A stretch of 64,000 nucleotides of DNA from an uncultured Paludibaculum sp. (GCF_963665245.1 NZ_OY762269.1:1178001-1242000); one strand, 5' to 3'. Shown: positions 41,710-50,613, counted from the first letter of the stretch. Numbers and translations are program-made. Notes: generated by a model from the letters alone, not told the origin.

Positions 41710-43974
41710 CTAATGCGATTTTGTTGCCGCGAAGGTTTCGTCCGGCGTTGGCAGACCGGATGTGCCCCATTTCTCGTTGGGCTGCGGACCCATGCGGAAG
41801 CGTAGGGTCCCGCCGCTCACGATCTCGTTGTGCGAGATCCAGGGGCGCTCGTGCGGGCGGCCGTTCAGCGTCACTGATTGGACGTAGATGTCGCCGGCCG
41901 ATTTGCGCTGCGTTTCGACCGTGAACTTCTTGCCGTTCTCCAGACGGATGGTGGCGCGCTGGAACAGGGGGCTACCCAAAGCGTAGATGGGTTGCCCGGG
42001 GTTCACCGGGTAGAAGCCCAGAGCGGTGAAGATGTACCAGGCGGACATCTGGCCATTGTCCTCATCGCCAAGCCAGCCGGCGGGGCCGGGCTTGTAGTTG
42101 CGCTCCATCACGAGGCTCGCCCACTTCTGGGCCTTCCAGGGCTGGCCCACGTAGTCGTAGAGGTAGATGACGTGGTGGACTGGCTCGTTGATGTGAGCGT
42201 ACTGGCCCATGTCGCCGAGCTTGGCCTCTGTCATCTCGTGGATTACCTGCTTGTAGCCGCCGACTTTGAAGTCCGTTGTGGTGCTGAAAAGGGTGTCCAG
42301 TTTCTTGATGAAGGCGTCGCGTCCACCCATCAGCTCTATCAGGCCCGGGATGTCGTGCTGGACGGACCAAAGCCATTGCCAGGCGTTGCCTTCGGTGAAG
42401 ACGCCGCCCCAATCCAGCGGGTCGAACGGCGTGAGCCAGGAGCCGTCGCGATTACGGCCGCGCATGAAGCCGGTGGAGGGGTCGTAGAGATTGCGATAGG
42501 ACTTGGCCTGTTTCATGAAGCGCTGATAGTCGTCCTGCTTGCCGAGGGCGCGAGCCATCTGGGCGATGCAGAAATCGTCATAGGCGTATTCGAGCGTGCG
42601 GGCCGCGGACTCGCGGACGCCGCCGTCAGCCGGAACGTAGCCCAGTTTCAGGTAGTCCTCAATGCCCAGGCGGGCGTCGAACACTCCGGTGCCCGGTTGC
42701 GCTCCATCCTTTCGGATGGCGGCGTAGGCCTTCTCGGCATCGAAGCCGCGGATGCCCTTGAGGTAGGCGTCGGCCACGGCCGAGTCGGCGTGCGTGCCGA
42801 TCATGACATTGCGCTCGATGGGGTTGGGCCAAGTGGGGATCCAGCCGCCCTCTTCGTAGGTATTGACCATGGCGCGCATGATTTCGGCGTTGCGAGAAGG
42901 GTTGATGACAGTGAGCAGCGGAAACTGGGCGCGGAAGACGTCCCAGAAGCCGATGTCTGTGAACATGGGTCCGGGGTGAACCTTGCCGTCGTAGAGGCCG
43001 TAGTGGACGGTGGCTCCTCCGGCACCGGTTTCGTCCAGCATGCGGGGGAACTGGAGCGAGTGGTAGAGGGCGGTGTAGAAGGTGCGGCGCTGATCGGCGG
43101 TGCCGCCTTGGAGCTCGATCGTCGCCAAGTCATGATCCCAGACGCGCGCCGCGGCCTCTGCCGCCGCTTCGATGTCGGCCTTGGGTAGCTCCTCTTTCAG
43201 GCTTTTCTCGGCTTGTTCCAGGCTGATGAGAGACGTGCCGACGCGCACAGTGACCACTTCGCCGTTGGCTGTTTGGAAACCCACGTACGCGCCCGTGTGT
43301 GGGCCGGTGCGATCCTTTGCCGTGTCCTTCTCGCCTTTGTCGTTCCAGGTGCCGAAGGTCGAGAACGGATGGTCGAACTCAGCCACGAAGTAGAGCGCGA
43401 AGCCGGGCGTCGAACCTTTCGCTGTGAGCGAATTGGTTCCCGTGATGCGGTTCGACTCGGGGTGGATGTGGACGGAACTGCCGCCCTTGTTGGCGTCGAG
43501 GACGACCCAGGCTGGTCCGGTTTTGGGGAACGTGAAGCGGAGGATGCCGCCGTGGGCGGTGGGGGCCATGGAGACGCGGGTTTGATAGTCGTCGAGCAGG
43601 ACGTCGTAGCGATAGGCGCGGGCGGTCTCGTTGGCGTGGCGGAACTTGGATCCGCGTTCATCGGACAGGACCTTAAGAGGGCCGGTGCCGGGCATGAGGG
43701 AGAACGAGCCCCAGTCGATGGTCCAGGCCGAGGGACGGTGGGTCATGCGGAAGCCGCGGATGTTGTCCTTGGCGTATTGATAGGGCCAGCCGCCTTCGCC
43801 GGTTTGGGCGGTCCAGGCCGCCATGGCGTAAGGCATGAAGATCGCGGGGTAAGTGTTGCCGCGGGACAGCTCGTACTTTGAGTCGGTACCGACGAGCGGG
43901 TCCGGCAGATCGGCCAGGCGATCGGCGCCGGCGCACGTGAAGATGAGTAGGAAGGGCAGAAGAAAGCGTGTCAT
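41710..43974 (-). CDS. GH92-family alpha-mannosidase-like protein
   Basis: A 754-residue protein with a signal peptide (about residues 1-17). It shows the GH92 order: an N-terminal beta domain (DPLVGTDSKYELSRGNTYPA, GFRMTHRPSAWTIDWGSFSL), then an (alpha/alpha)6 barrel with FTDIGFWDVFRAQFPLL, GWIPTWPNP, GNAWQWLWSVQHDIPGL, YAHINEPVHHVIYLYDYVG (the HxNEP motif with the catalytic Glu) and GQMSAWYIFTALGFYPVNPG. GH92 enzymes are calcium-dependent exo-acting alpha-mannosidases, mostly on 1,2-linked mannose; exact linkage cannot be told. It is periplasmic or secreted. The length is typical of the family. Confidence 0.9.
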   Translation of the reverse strand: MTRFLLPFLLIFTCAGADRLADLPDPLVGTDSKYELSRGNTYPAIFMPYAMAAWTAQTGEGGWPYQYAKDNIRGFRMTHRPSAWTIDWGSFSLMPGTGPLKVLSDERGSKFRHANETARAYRYDVLLDDYQTRVSMAPTAHGGILRFTFPKTGPAWVVLDANKGGSSVHIHPESNRITGTNSLTAKGSTPGFALYFVAEFDHPFSTFGTWNDKGEKDTAKDRTGPHTGAYVGFQTANGEVVTVRVGTSLISLEQAEKSLKEELPKADIEAAAEAAARVWDHDLATIELQGGTADQRRTFYTALYHSLQFPRMLDETGAGGATVHYGLYDGKVHPGPMFTDIGFWDVFRAQFPLLTVINPSRNAEIMRAMVNTYEEGGWIPTWPNPIERNVMIGTHADSAVADAYLKGIRGFDAEKAYAAIRKDGAQPGTGVFDARLGIEDYLKLGYVPADGGVRESAARTLEYAYDDFCIAQMARALGKQDDYQRFMKQAKSYRNLYDPSTGFMRGRNRDGSWLTPFDPLDWGGVFTEGNAWQWLWSVQHDIPGLIELMGGRDAFIKKLDTLFSTTTDFKVGGYKQVIHEMTEAKLGDMGQYAHINEPVHHVIYLYDYVGQPWKAQKWASLVMERNYKPGPAGWLGDEDNGQMSAWYIFTALGFYPVNPGQPIYALGSPLFQRATIRLENGKKFTVETQRKSAGDIYVQSVTLNGRPHERPWISHNEIVSGGTLRFRMGPQPNEKWGTSGLPTPDETFAATKSH

Positions 43975-44064
43975 GGCTTCGGTTTGAGTATCTACACAAC
44001 CATCGTAGTCCGAAACGGACGGGGGACTCTGAAACCGCTGCGTGGACTAGAGGCGCGGCAGCCT

Positions 44065-45741
44065 TCAGTCCTGGAACGGAATGTGCACTGAAAGGTAGTG
44101 TTGCGGAATGCTGCCCGAACTGCAGCCGGCCCACACCTCCTGGGGTGTGGAGGGGTCGGAGGCGGGTGGCATCCGCAGCGACACGCGGTACAGACCCAGG
44201 GCGCCCGGCTCCAGACCCGCGTACGGCACGTCTACGACGATGGTTGGAGACGAGTTGACCAGGGAGCATTCCAACGCGGGCGTGAGCACCGGTGCCGGCT
44301 CGGCTGGCTGAAGGACGCCTGTTTCCACCGGCGCGGATACTGGTCCCAGGCCGGTCATGAAGACGTGAACTGTCTCGTTCGGGGTGGCGGGATCGTCACG
44401 GGTCACCGGCCGGTCACCTTGCTCGTGCATGGGTGCACCGAAGAGCGCGGCCTGCCAGTCCACCGTGTGAACCGTGGTATCCAGCGCGGTGGAGAAGGCG
44501 TACTGCGCGGCCGTTTCCAGATGGACCGGCGTCGCGTCGCCCAGGGGAACCTCCCAGGGGACCTGGATTGTCAGTTGGCCTGGGGCTGTGTCGATGATGG
44601 GGGCGGTCACGCCGCCGACGGTGACGGCGATGTCCGGTTCGTCCAGGGCCGAACCCGCGATGACAAGCGCGGAGCCGGGCACGGTGTAGTAGGTGGTGCT
44701 GTCCAGGCTCACGGCGCGGCCCAGGAGTTCGGTGGCTGCGTCCGTTTCCATGTCGACACGCACCAGGCGCCCCCCGTAGGTGAGTCCATAGGCGACATGG
44801 CCGTTGCCGGAGAGGACCGCGCTGCGGATGCCGTCGGGTTCGGAGGTCACCTGGCGAAGTCCGGAGCCGTTGCTGTTGATGAAGTAGATCTGGCCGCCGC
44901 TGACGAAGGTCATCGCGGAGCCGTCGGTGGTCAGGCTGGGCTGGGCATAGTCGGGTAGTTCTTCGTGGATGGTGACGAGAGACCCGGTGGCGAGGTCCAC
45001 GCGGCGCAGGCGCGTGTAGGCGTCGTAGGGCGCGGGCCAACGGGAGGTGAATACGACCGACTGGCCGACGGCGTCGATGGTGGAGTCGAGGATGGTCTCG
45101 CTGCCGAAGGTCAACTGCCGGGGTACGCCGTGGTCCCAGACCGTGAGATCGCGATTGTCGCGCAGCGCGACGACGAGACCGTTGTCAGCCACCATACGCC
45201 CGGTCGGCGCCATGGGCGGAAAGAGGGATGTGTACACGGTCCAGGACTCGCCGGTCACCAGATCCCACTGCTGAAGCGGCAGTATTCTGCGCGGCACGCT
45301 TGTTGTTGAGTTGACCAAGTAGCGGCCATTTGCGCTCAGCCGTGAGGGGCCGTCAAAGTCCTGGCTCGAAGATTTGCTCTCCACGGTTGTGTTGACGTTG
45401 GACATGGCGGTGCACCCAAACGCATGGCAATCGCGGGCGGCTACAGTGGCCAGCGTGCTGCCGTCGCCGGAGATGTCGACTCCGAGGACGTCGTAGTAAT
45501 TCGAAATCGGTCCGCCATGGTCGGTGACCTCGATGCTGCGAACCACCACGGCTTCCAATCCGGCCGGCCCAAGGCGAAAGACTTTTCCGTGGCTTGGCTG
45601 GTCCGATCCGGTTTGCACCATTCTGGTTGTGAAGTACAACACGCTGCCGTCGCCGGTTGTTGTTAAATCACTGTGCTGGGCGTACAGATTGAGTGAGCAT
45701 AACAAGACGACAATGGACGACAATTTATAGGAAATAGGCAT
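44065..45741 (-). CDS. TolB-like propeller protein with Solibacter-type C-terminal domain
   Basis: A 558-residue protein with a signal peptide (about residues 1-21). Residues about 25-340 form TolB/WD-like blades (LGVDISGDGSTLATVAA, PSRLSANGRYLVNS, IDAVGQSVVFTSR, LTTDGSAMTFVSGGQIYFIN, AVLSGNGHVAYGL). The final 215 residues (IAVTVGGVTAPIIDTAPGQL, TIQVPWEVPLGDATPVHLET, VHVFMTGLGPVSAPVETGVL, LGLYRVSLRMPP) resemble the uncharacterised C-terminal domain described from Solibacter. It is exported and of unknown role. Apparently monocistronic, downstream of no other gene on its strand. Confidence 0.75.
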   Translation of the reverse strand: MPISYKLSSIVVLLCSLNLYAQHSDLTTTGDGSVLYFTTRMVQTGSDQPSHGKVFRLGPAGLEAVVVRSIEVTDHGGPISNYYDVLGVDISGDGSTLATVAARDCHAFGCTAMSNVNTTVESKSSSQDFDGPSRLSANGRYLVNSTTSVPRRILPLQQWDLVTGESWTVYTSLFPPMAPTGRMVADNGLVVALRDNRDLTVWDHGVPRQLTFGSETILDSTIDAVGQSVVFTSRWPAPYDAYTRLRRVDLATGSLVTIHEELPDYAQPSLTTDGSAMTFVSGGQIYFINSNGSGLRQVTSEPDGIRSAVLSGNGHVAYGLTYGGRLVRVDMETDAATELLGRAVSLDSTTYYTVPGSALVIAGSALDEPDIAVTVGGVTAPIIDTAPGQLTIQVPWEVPLGDATPVHLETAAQYAFSTALDTTVHTVDWQAALFGAPMHEQGDRPVTRDDPATPNETVHVFMTGLGPVSAPVETGVLQPAEPAPVLTPALECSLVNSSPTIVVDVPYAGLEPGALGLYRVSLRMPPASDPSTPQEVWAGCSSGSIPQHYLSVHIPFQD

Positions 45742-45882
45742 CGATTATTCCTGCTGCGCTCCTATATTACTCCTGTTGGGTTCCGCCGGAACGGCCGCGA
45801 GGCTGGCGGCGGCCATGGTGCTGACAAGGTTCATGGCCGCGCTCTTGTGCGGTGTGCGGGGTCCGGTGGATTGCGACGTCCA

Positions 45883-45912
45883 TTGACAATCGCTTTCGGT
45901 CGGGCATAGCAT
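45883..45912 (+). promoter_or_regulatory. sigma70 promoter of the NifX-like gene cluster
   Basis: TTGACA (45883-45888), 18-bp spacer, TAGCAT (45907-45912). The expected transcript starts near 45919, leaving a leader of about 24 nt with an AGAGGA ribosome site before the ATG at 45943. This fits an operon of four plus-strand genes. Confidence 0.6.
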
Positions 45913-45942
45913 AGGTGCTAGTTGCATCTAAGAGGATCTGTC

Positions 45943-46308
45943 ATGCGAATAGCGATACCGGTCTCGGGCGGACTGCTGGCTCAGCATTTCGGCCATTGCG
46001 AGCAGTTTGAATTGATTGATGTGGATGTCGCGGCGAAGAGTGTCGTCCACTCCGCGGTGCTGCCCGCGCCGCCGCACGCGCACGGCGTACTGCCGCGGTG
46101 GCTGCACGAGAACGGCGCGAACCTCGTGATTGCCGGCGGGATGGGTGCCGGAGCGAGGTCCCTCTTCCAGGCGGCCGGCATCGACGTGCTGACCGGTGTG
46201 GAGAGCCGTTCCACCAACGCCGTTGTTGAGGATTATCTGAAAGGGACGCTCGTGACGGGCGTTACCTCCTGCAATCACGGGGCGGGCCACGAACATGGCT
46301 GCCACTAG
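45943..46308 (+). CDS. NifX/NifB-C-terminal-like dinitrogenase cofactor domain protein
   Basis: A 121-residue protein with the dinitrogenase iron-molybdenum cofactor domain fold: MRIAIPVSGGLLAQHFGHCEQFELIDVD at the start (residues 1-28), NGANLVIAGGMGAGARSLFQ and GIDVLTGVESRSTNAVVEDYLKG. The C-terminus SCNHGAGHEHGCH adds Cys and His ligands, which suggests metal or Fe-S binding. No nitrogenase gene is nearby, and the stand-alone family is common in anaerobes with Mrp/NBP35 proteins. The start at 45943 has an AGAGGA site 5-6 bp upstream. Its last 14 bp overlap the thioesterase gene. Confidence 0.85.
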   Translation: MRIAIPVSGGLLAQHFGHCEQFELIDVDVAAKSVVHSAVLPAPPHAHGVLPRWLHENGANLVIAGGMGAGARSLFQAAGIDVLTGVESRSTNAVVEDYLKGTLVTGVTSCNHGAGHEHGCH

Positions 46309-46732
46309 CGTTGCGAGCACCGGCGCGCCGTGGGTAGGCTCGAACGAGCTGTGTTTTGCTTGCGGCGGGCGTCATCCACATGGACTCCATCTCCGATTTG
46401 AGCCGGACGGGGCGCAGCGGGTACGGGCCGAGTGGCAGACCGATGCGGCGTGGCAGGGGTTCCAAGATGTCATCCACGGGGGCATCGTGTCGACGGTTCT
46501 CGATGAGGCCATGTCGAAGTCCGTTGCGGGCGCCGGAATTCGGGCGCTCACCTGTGAGTTGCGGGTGAGGCTCCGGCATAGTGTGGCGCCGCACGAGCAG
46601 TTGACTGTCCGTGGCTGGGTGGTGCAGAAGCGCAAGCGCCTGGTCTCGGCGGAGGCCAGTCTCACGGACGGCCAGGGGGTCGAACGCGCTCATGCCTGGG
46701 CGACATTTCTGGAACTGCAACGGGATGTCTGA
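46295..46732 (+). CDS. PaaI-family hotdog thioesterase
   Basis: A 145-residue hotdog-fold protein. CFACGGRHPHGLHLRFEPDG near residues 20-39 is the family's opening motif; GFQDVIHGGIVSTVLDEAMSK near 54-74 carries the helix with the HGG and catalytic Asp/Glu region; then VRLRHSVAPHEQLTVRGWVV. Such enzymes hydrolyse acyl-CoA thioesters; the acyl group is not known. It overlaps the NifX-like gene by 14 bp and precedes a rhodanese gene, so it is the second gene of that transcript. Confidence 0.85.
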   Translation: MAATSVASTGAPWVGSNELCFACGGRHPHGLHLRFEPDGAQRVRAEWQTDAAWQGFQDVIHGGIVSTVLDEAMSKSVAGAGIRALTCELRVRLRHSVAPHEQLTVRGWVVQKRKRLVSAEASLTDGQGVERAHAWATFLELQRDV

Positions 46733-46759
46733 CAGCCTGGTTCGACATGGAGAAGTCCG

Positions 46760-47209
46760 ATGATCGATATGCGTTGGGTGCCGATGATGGTGCTGGCCGG
46801 CGCTCTATGCGCCTCGTGCGATTCGATTGGGGCGCAGGGTACGAGCCCGGATGCGGGCCTACCCGCCTCCATCAAGGAGGTCAAGGCTCGAATCAGAGAG
46901 ATTGCTCCGGCTGATTTGAAGTCGTGGAACGCGTCGGGCCAGAGGCCGGTCCTGATCGATGTCCGCGAGGATAGTGAGTGGCAGGCCGGACATGCGGCTC
47001 GCGCCTTGCATATTTCCCGGTGGGCGCTGGACGAGCGAATCGGTGCGGCGGTTCCCCGAAAGACAACCCGTATGGTGCTCTATTGCCAGGGCGGGGTGAG
47101 GTCCGCATTGGCGGCGGACAAGCTGCAGAAGATGGGCTATACGAACGTCTTCTCGCTGGCTGGCGGTTTCGTGGCCTATCAGGCGGCCGGCTTGCCGGTG
47201 GAAAGGTAG
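46760..47209 (+). CDS. Exported rhodanese-like sulfurtransferase
   Basis: A 149-residue protein with an N-terminal signal (hydrophobic residues 6-20) and a single rhodanese domain: PVLIDVREDSEWQAGHAARALHI (about 62-84) and the active loop LYCQGGVRS, whose Cys should accept sulfane sulfur, then FSLAGGFVAYQAAGLPV. It may move sulfur or act in periplasmic thiol chemistry. A lipoprotein-type Cys (CASC) near residue 20 is not a standard lipobox, so lipid attachment is uncertain. It lies 27 bp after the thioesterase gene. Confidence 0.85.
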   Translation: MIDMRWVPMMVLAGALCASCDSIGAQGTSPDAGLPASIKEVKARIREIAPADLKSWNASGQRPVLIDVREDSEWQAGHAARALHISRWALDERIGAAVPRKTTRMVLYCQGGVRSALAADKLQKMGYTNVFSLAGGFVAYQAAGLPVER

Positions 47210-47219
47210 GGGCTTCACA

Positions 47220-47930
47220 ATGCACAAGAAGATCGGCATTCTCGGTGGACTGAGCCCGGAATCCACAGTCGCTTACTATGAGCACATCACCCGCGGCTAC
47301 GTGCGGGCGCACGGCGATTTCGGGTATCCGGAGATTCTCATCTACAGTGTCAATTTCCAGCAGTATGTCGACTGGCAGCATCAGAATCGCTGGCACGAGG
47401 CCGCCGACGCGATGGCCGCGTCCCTGAACGCGCTGCACCGGGCGGGCGCCGACTTTGGACTGATCTCCACGAATACGATGCATATCGTCTTCGACGAAGT
47501 GCAGGCGGCGGTCGACATGCCGCTGATCAGCATCGTGGAGACCACGGCACGGGCGATCGAGCGAGCGGGAGTGCGCAAGGTGGGGTTGCTAGGGACTGTG
47601 TTCACGATGCGAGAGGCGTTCTTCCGGGAGGGTTTGCAGAGAACCGGGGTCGAAGCATTGGTTCCGGCGGAAGCCGATCAACTGCGCCTCAGTGACATCA
47701 TCTACCAGGAGTTGTGCCGGGGCGAGATCAGGGAAGAATCACGGCAGGTGTTTCAGATGGTGATTGCGGACCTGCGGAGACGTGGCGCCGAGGGGGTCGT
47801 GCTGGGCTGTACGGAGATTCCGCTGTTGATCCAGTCGAAGGATTGCGATCTGCCGCTGTTTGATACCACGGTGCTGCATGCACAGCGGGCCTTGGAGTAT
47901 GCGACGGAGGCGGTGCCGGTCGCAGGTTGA
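47220..47930 (+). CDS. Aspartate/glutamate racemase family protein
   Basis: A 236-residue enzyme of the Asp/Glu racemase family: KKIGILGGLSPESTVAYYEHI at the N-terminus, ISTNTMHIVFDEVQ near residues 80-93 and VLGCTEIPLLI near 196-206. The second catalytic Cys is in GCTE, and the first position is Thr (STNTMH), as in the L-aspartate/glutamate-specific enzyme YgeA, and unlike the Cys/Cys racemases. It probably interconverts L- and D-amino acids, with strict PLP independence. It ends the four-gene transcript, 10 bp after the rhodanese gene, and faces tRNA-Arg. Confidence 0.85.
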   Translation: MHKKIGILGGLSPESTVAYYEHITRGYVRAHGDFGYPEILIYSVNFQQYVDWQHQNRWHEAADAMAASLNALHRAGADFGLISTNTMHIVFDEVQAAVDMPLISIVETTARAIERAGVRKVGLLGTVFTMREAFFREGLQRTGVEALVPAEADQLRLSDIIYQELCRGEIREESRQVFQMVIADLRRRGAEGVVLGCTEIPLLIQSKDCDLPLFDTTVLHAQRALEYATEAVPVAG

Positions 47931-47943
47931 AGGGCGGGGCTTC

Positions 47944-48020
47944 TGGCGCGCCCGGAGAGACTCGAACTCCCGACCTGCTGGTTCGAAGCCAGACGCTCTA
48001 TCCGACTGAGCTACGGGCGC
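47944..48020 (-). tRNA. tRNA-Arg (anticodon UCG)
   Basis: A complete cloverleaf on the minus strand: acceptor GCGCCCG/CGGGCGC, D arm GCTC/GAGC, anticodon loop CTTCGAA giving UCG, T arm GGGAG/CTCTC around TTCGAGT, discriminator G73 and encoded CCA (47944-47946). The outermost anticodon stem pair (U27 with C43) is mismatched. It follows the racemase gene on the opposite strand. Confidence 0.93.
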
Positions 48021-48083
48021 GCTCGCTTGTATTCTAGCAGCCTCGGCGTGCGGGCGAATCCGAATGTGGGGAGCTGCAGACCG

Positions 48084-48431
48084 TCAGTCCAGCGCGTCCC
48101 AGCCACGGGTCTTTTCCGCAGCTTCTTCCCAGTCCTCTTCCCGGGTCTTTTCGAACATCTGCTTGATCCTCTGGGCCGCGGGCGCGCTGCTGTCCGCCAG
48201 GACTTTGCCGATGCTCGGGTGTGTGTCGAAATCCGGAGCCACAAGAAACATCAGCGAGACGTAAGCCGTGATCGCTTCAGGCTGCTCAAAGCCGTGGCTC
48301 TGCGCCCGGCGGATCCCCAGCGCCGCGCGTCGACGGATCTCTTCGTCGGTGATGTCGGCCACCGATTCGGCCTGCTCCTCACACAGATAGTCGAAAACAT
48401 GTTCCAGTAGATCTTCCGCGTCCGGCATCAT
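48084..48431 (-). CDS. Small acidic helical protein, last gene of the ligase operon
   Basis: A 115-residue, mostly helical, acidic protein. I do not recognise a named family. The pattern EEIRRRAALGIRRAQSHGFE followed by AITAYVSLMFLVAPDFDTHP resembles small helical proteins encoded beside type VI secretion cargo (general shape GIxRAxxxGIxxxxxxxxYxxLMFxxGPDFD). This is a weak similarity. It is coupled by a 4-bp overlap (ATGA) to the ATP-grasp-like gene upstream, so it is surely part of the operon. It could be a binding partner or the substrate of the modification enzymes. Confidence 0.6.
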   Translation of the reverse strand: MMPDAEDLLEHVFDYLCEEQAESVADITDEEIRRRAALGIRRAQSHGFEQPEAITAYVSLMFLVAPDFDTHPSIGKVLADSSAPAAQRIKQMFEKTREEDWEEAAEKTRGWDALD

Positions 48432-49615
48432 GACTCTTCATGGTACAGCGCCGCGCTGGCGCCCACCCACTCCATGTTCTTGTTGTGATCCACGCCCATC
48501 ATCTTGCCCCTGCCCATGCGGATGATGTGCGTGACCGGGCGCCGGTTGATGTACATCACGCGGATCTCGGCCTTGGTCAGCCCGTGGGGCGTCTCGACGA
48601 CGGGCGTGAACTCGACGCGTTCCTGGAGGATGAAGTTGGCCCGCTGGGCGGCGGAGATCGCGTCAATGTCCGCGCGGCTCGGGCCGATGACGACGCCCAG
48701 GCCGGCGAACGAGTAGAGGGGCTTCAGGACCCATTTGGAAAGGTCTTCGGGGACCTCTCGAACCTGATCCAGAAAGAGCGTTTGCGGTACGGACGGGTGA
48801 CGCAGGTAGGGGATGGAGAATTTCGACACTCGAAAATAGAAGTTCGGGTGGCCGGCCCACTCGACATCGAGGTCGTCCCGCCAGTCAAAGGGCATGGGCA
48901 CCTGCCGGCGTTCGATCTCGTCGACGATGGCGCGGTTGTAGATGCGCCGGATTTCCACGTCGCGGCCATCGCGCTGGTAGTAGAGTTTCGCTCCGCGCTT
49001 CGTGATGCGTGTCACGCACACGGCCCGCACGCCGAGCATCCGTTCCGTCAGCAGGAAGTCGCAGCGGGTCTTCTGGTGCTCGGGGTCAACTTCCAGTAGC
49101 ACCACGTTTTCCGGGTCGTGATCGCCGACGATGGATTGCCGGAGCAATGTCAGGTATTCCGGATTGTCCAGGCCGTCCAACAGGTAGTGCAGATCTCCGG
49201 GTAGTTCATAGGCGTCGAGATAGCTTTGCGCCAGCACAGGCTGGAAAGCATAGAGGGAAGGGAAGCCCTGTATCTCGACCAGCTTGGGATGCAGGAGTCC
49301 ATCGTCGCCGCGCACCACGCCGAAGTCCACCTGGACGAACGTGGGGTCGTGCGGCTCGCCGGGTACACGGTATTTCTCCGGCAGCGAGGCGTCGGAGATC
49401 TTCCGGTACTCAGGATCGTCGACGAGTTGTTCGATCAGCGCCCGGCCCTCGTTGGAGATGCGCTGCATGAAATCCCAATCGAAGAAGCAGGGCGTTTCGC
49501 AAAGGCGGAAGCCGACGTGCGTCCCGCTGCGCCCGTCGATGAGGGACTGGAAGCGGGCGTAGCGCTCCGGCGTGAAGTGCGCGTTGAACAGCCGCCGCAG
49601 CTCGTCGCCCTTCAC
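48428..49615 (-). CDS. ATP-grasp-like protein (second ATP-grasp enzyme of the operon)
   Basis: A 395-residue protein. The start is a GTG at 49615 that overlaps the stop of the aminopeptidase gene by 4 bp (GTGA). The N-terminal 250 residues have no motif I can name (FVQVDFGVVRGDDGLLHPKL, YNRAIVDEIERRQVPMPFDW). Residues about 300-390 resemble an ATP-grasp C-terminal half: KWVLKPLYSFAGLGVVIGPS (ATP-binding Lys and Gly-rich loop), NFILQERVEFTPVVETPHG and AEIRVMYINRRPVTHIIRMG. It is likely to activate a carboxylate by phosphorylation. Alternatives such as a glutathionylspermidine-synthase-like protein cannot be excluded. Its end overlaps the small helical gene. Confidence 0.7.
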   Translation of the reverse strand: MKGDELRRLFNAHFTPERYARFQSLIDGRSGTHVGFRLCETPCFFDWDFMQRISNEGRALIEQLVDDPEYRKISDASLPEKYRVPGEPHDPTFVQVDFGVVRGDDGLLHPKLVEIQGFPSLYAFQPVLAQSYLDAYELPGDLHYLLDGLDNPEYLTLLRQSIVGDHDPENVVLLEVDPEHQKTRCDFLLTERMLGVRAVCVTRITKRGAKLYYQRDGRDVEIRRIYNRAIVDEIERRQVPMPFDWRDDLDVEWAGHPNFYFRVSKFSIPYLRHPSVPQTLFLDQVREVPEDLSKWVLKPLYSFAGLGVVIGPSRADIDAISAAQRANFILQERVEFTPVVETPHGLTKAEIRVMYINRRPVTHIIRMGRGKMMGVDHNKNMEWVGASAALYHEES

Positions 49616-50613
49616 AAAAGGAACTCCCCGGCCCGCATGATGAGGCGGTCGTCCGCCTGGATGGTGAAGCGCCGGCCCACGACATCGATGTGGGTGGACG
49701 AGTACCACTGCGCGCCGGTGTGGTCGCCGTAGGGGTTGCCGAAGGCGATGTGGACGCCGGGGATCTTCTCATCCTGGAGAATATTGCCGATGACGTCACG
49801 GACACCTAGATTCGTACCGATGGCGAACTCGCCGACACGGTCGGAATTCTCATCGGTATGGGTGTACTTCCAGAACTCTTCTTCCAGCTCTTTGTCGGCG
49901 CAATGAGCCTCCTTCAGGCGGTTGCCCTCAATCCGCAAGATGAGAGGAGTCGCGGCCAGATCGCCGTACTTCGCGCACAGGTAGTCGCCCACGACGCCGT
50001 CGACGACAAAGGTGCCGTTGACCTCACCCGGCGTGGTCCAGACCTCGCCGCCGGGCAGGTTGCCCCAGGTGTTTTCACTGATGATGCCGCTGGTTTTGAG
50101 CCACTTGTAGTCGGGGTTCATGGTCGCCACGATGTCGGTGCCGGCGGCATTGGTGGCTCGAATCTGTTTCGCCGGGCGCGTGATGTCGAGCAGGCGGAGA
50201 CTCAGGTCGTCGACGGCCAGGTAGTCGGCGCGCATGCCTTCCAGCATGATCCGCTTCTCGATGTTGACCATGTGAGCGTGGCGGATCTTGCGGCGGTTGA
50301 CGACGTCGGTCATCTGCATCCGGCTGCGCAGCTCATTGCGCTGGGCGACGACCGCGAAGATGCTGACCTGGCTCGACTCCATGTCGTCGAGTACCACCCG
50401 CGGCATGGCCTCCAGAGGGCGGGGGGCGCACTCCTCGAGCACGAAAGTGCGGTAAGGGGCTCCGATTTCGGCCAAGGCCGCTTCCAACGCGGCGGCGATT
50501 TCGCGCGAGACCGTGTCGGTGATGACGGTCACCTTTTCTTGAGGCTGGACTCGCAAGCAGATGCGGACCGCGTTCCGTGCACCGGGTGTCAACTCAGGGT
50601 CGAATGGGATCAA
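49612..50613 (-). CDS. M29-family aminopeptidase
   Basis: A 333-residue cytoplasmic metallopeptidase of the M29 (AmpS/aminopeptidase T) family. It contains the C-terminal metal-binding blocks: SENTWGNLPGGEVWTTPGEV (Glu), VGEFAIGTNLGVRD (Glu), GVHIAFGNPYGDHTG (His) and WYSSTHIDVVG (His and Asp). These enzymes remove N-terminal residues with cobalt or zinc. The start is a TTG at 50613 overlapping the stop of the ligase gene by 4 bp (TTGA), the only start compatible with coupling. It may trim or recycle the product of the neighbouring ligases. Confidence 0.85.
   Translation of the reverse strand: MIPFDPELTPGARNAVRICLRVQPQEKVTVITDTVSREIAAALEAALAEIGAPYRTFVLEECAPRPLEAMPRVVLDDMESSQVSIFAVVAQRNELRSRMQMTDVVNRRKIRHAHMVNIEKRIMLEGMRADYLAVDDLSLRLLDITRPAKQIRATNAAGTDIVATMNPDYKWLKTSGIISENTWGNLPGGEVWTTPGEVNGTFVVDGVVGDYLCAKYGDLAATPLILRIEGNRLKEAHCADKELEEEFWKYTHTDENSDRVGEFAIGTNLGVRDVIGNILQDEKIPGVHIAFGNPYGDHTGAQWYSSTHIDVVGRRFTIQADDRLIMRAGEFLL

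Noticed and set aside
41878..43188. A 436-codon plus-strand frame.
   Set aside because: Antisense to the GH92 gene, which shows family motifs throughout.
47944..48020. The tRNA-Arg gene as an integration site of a mobile element.
   Set aside because: No integrase gene and no duplicated tRNA end were seen near it; the flanking genes are ordinary chromosomal genes.
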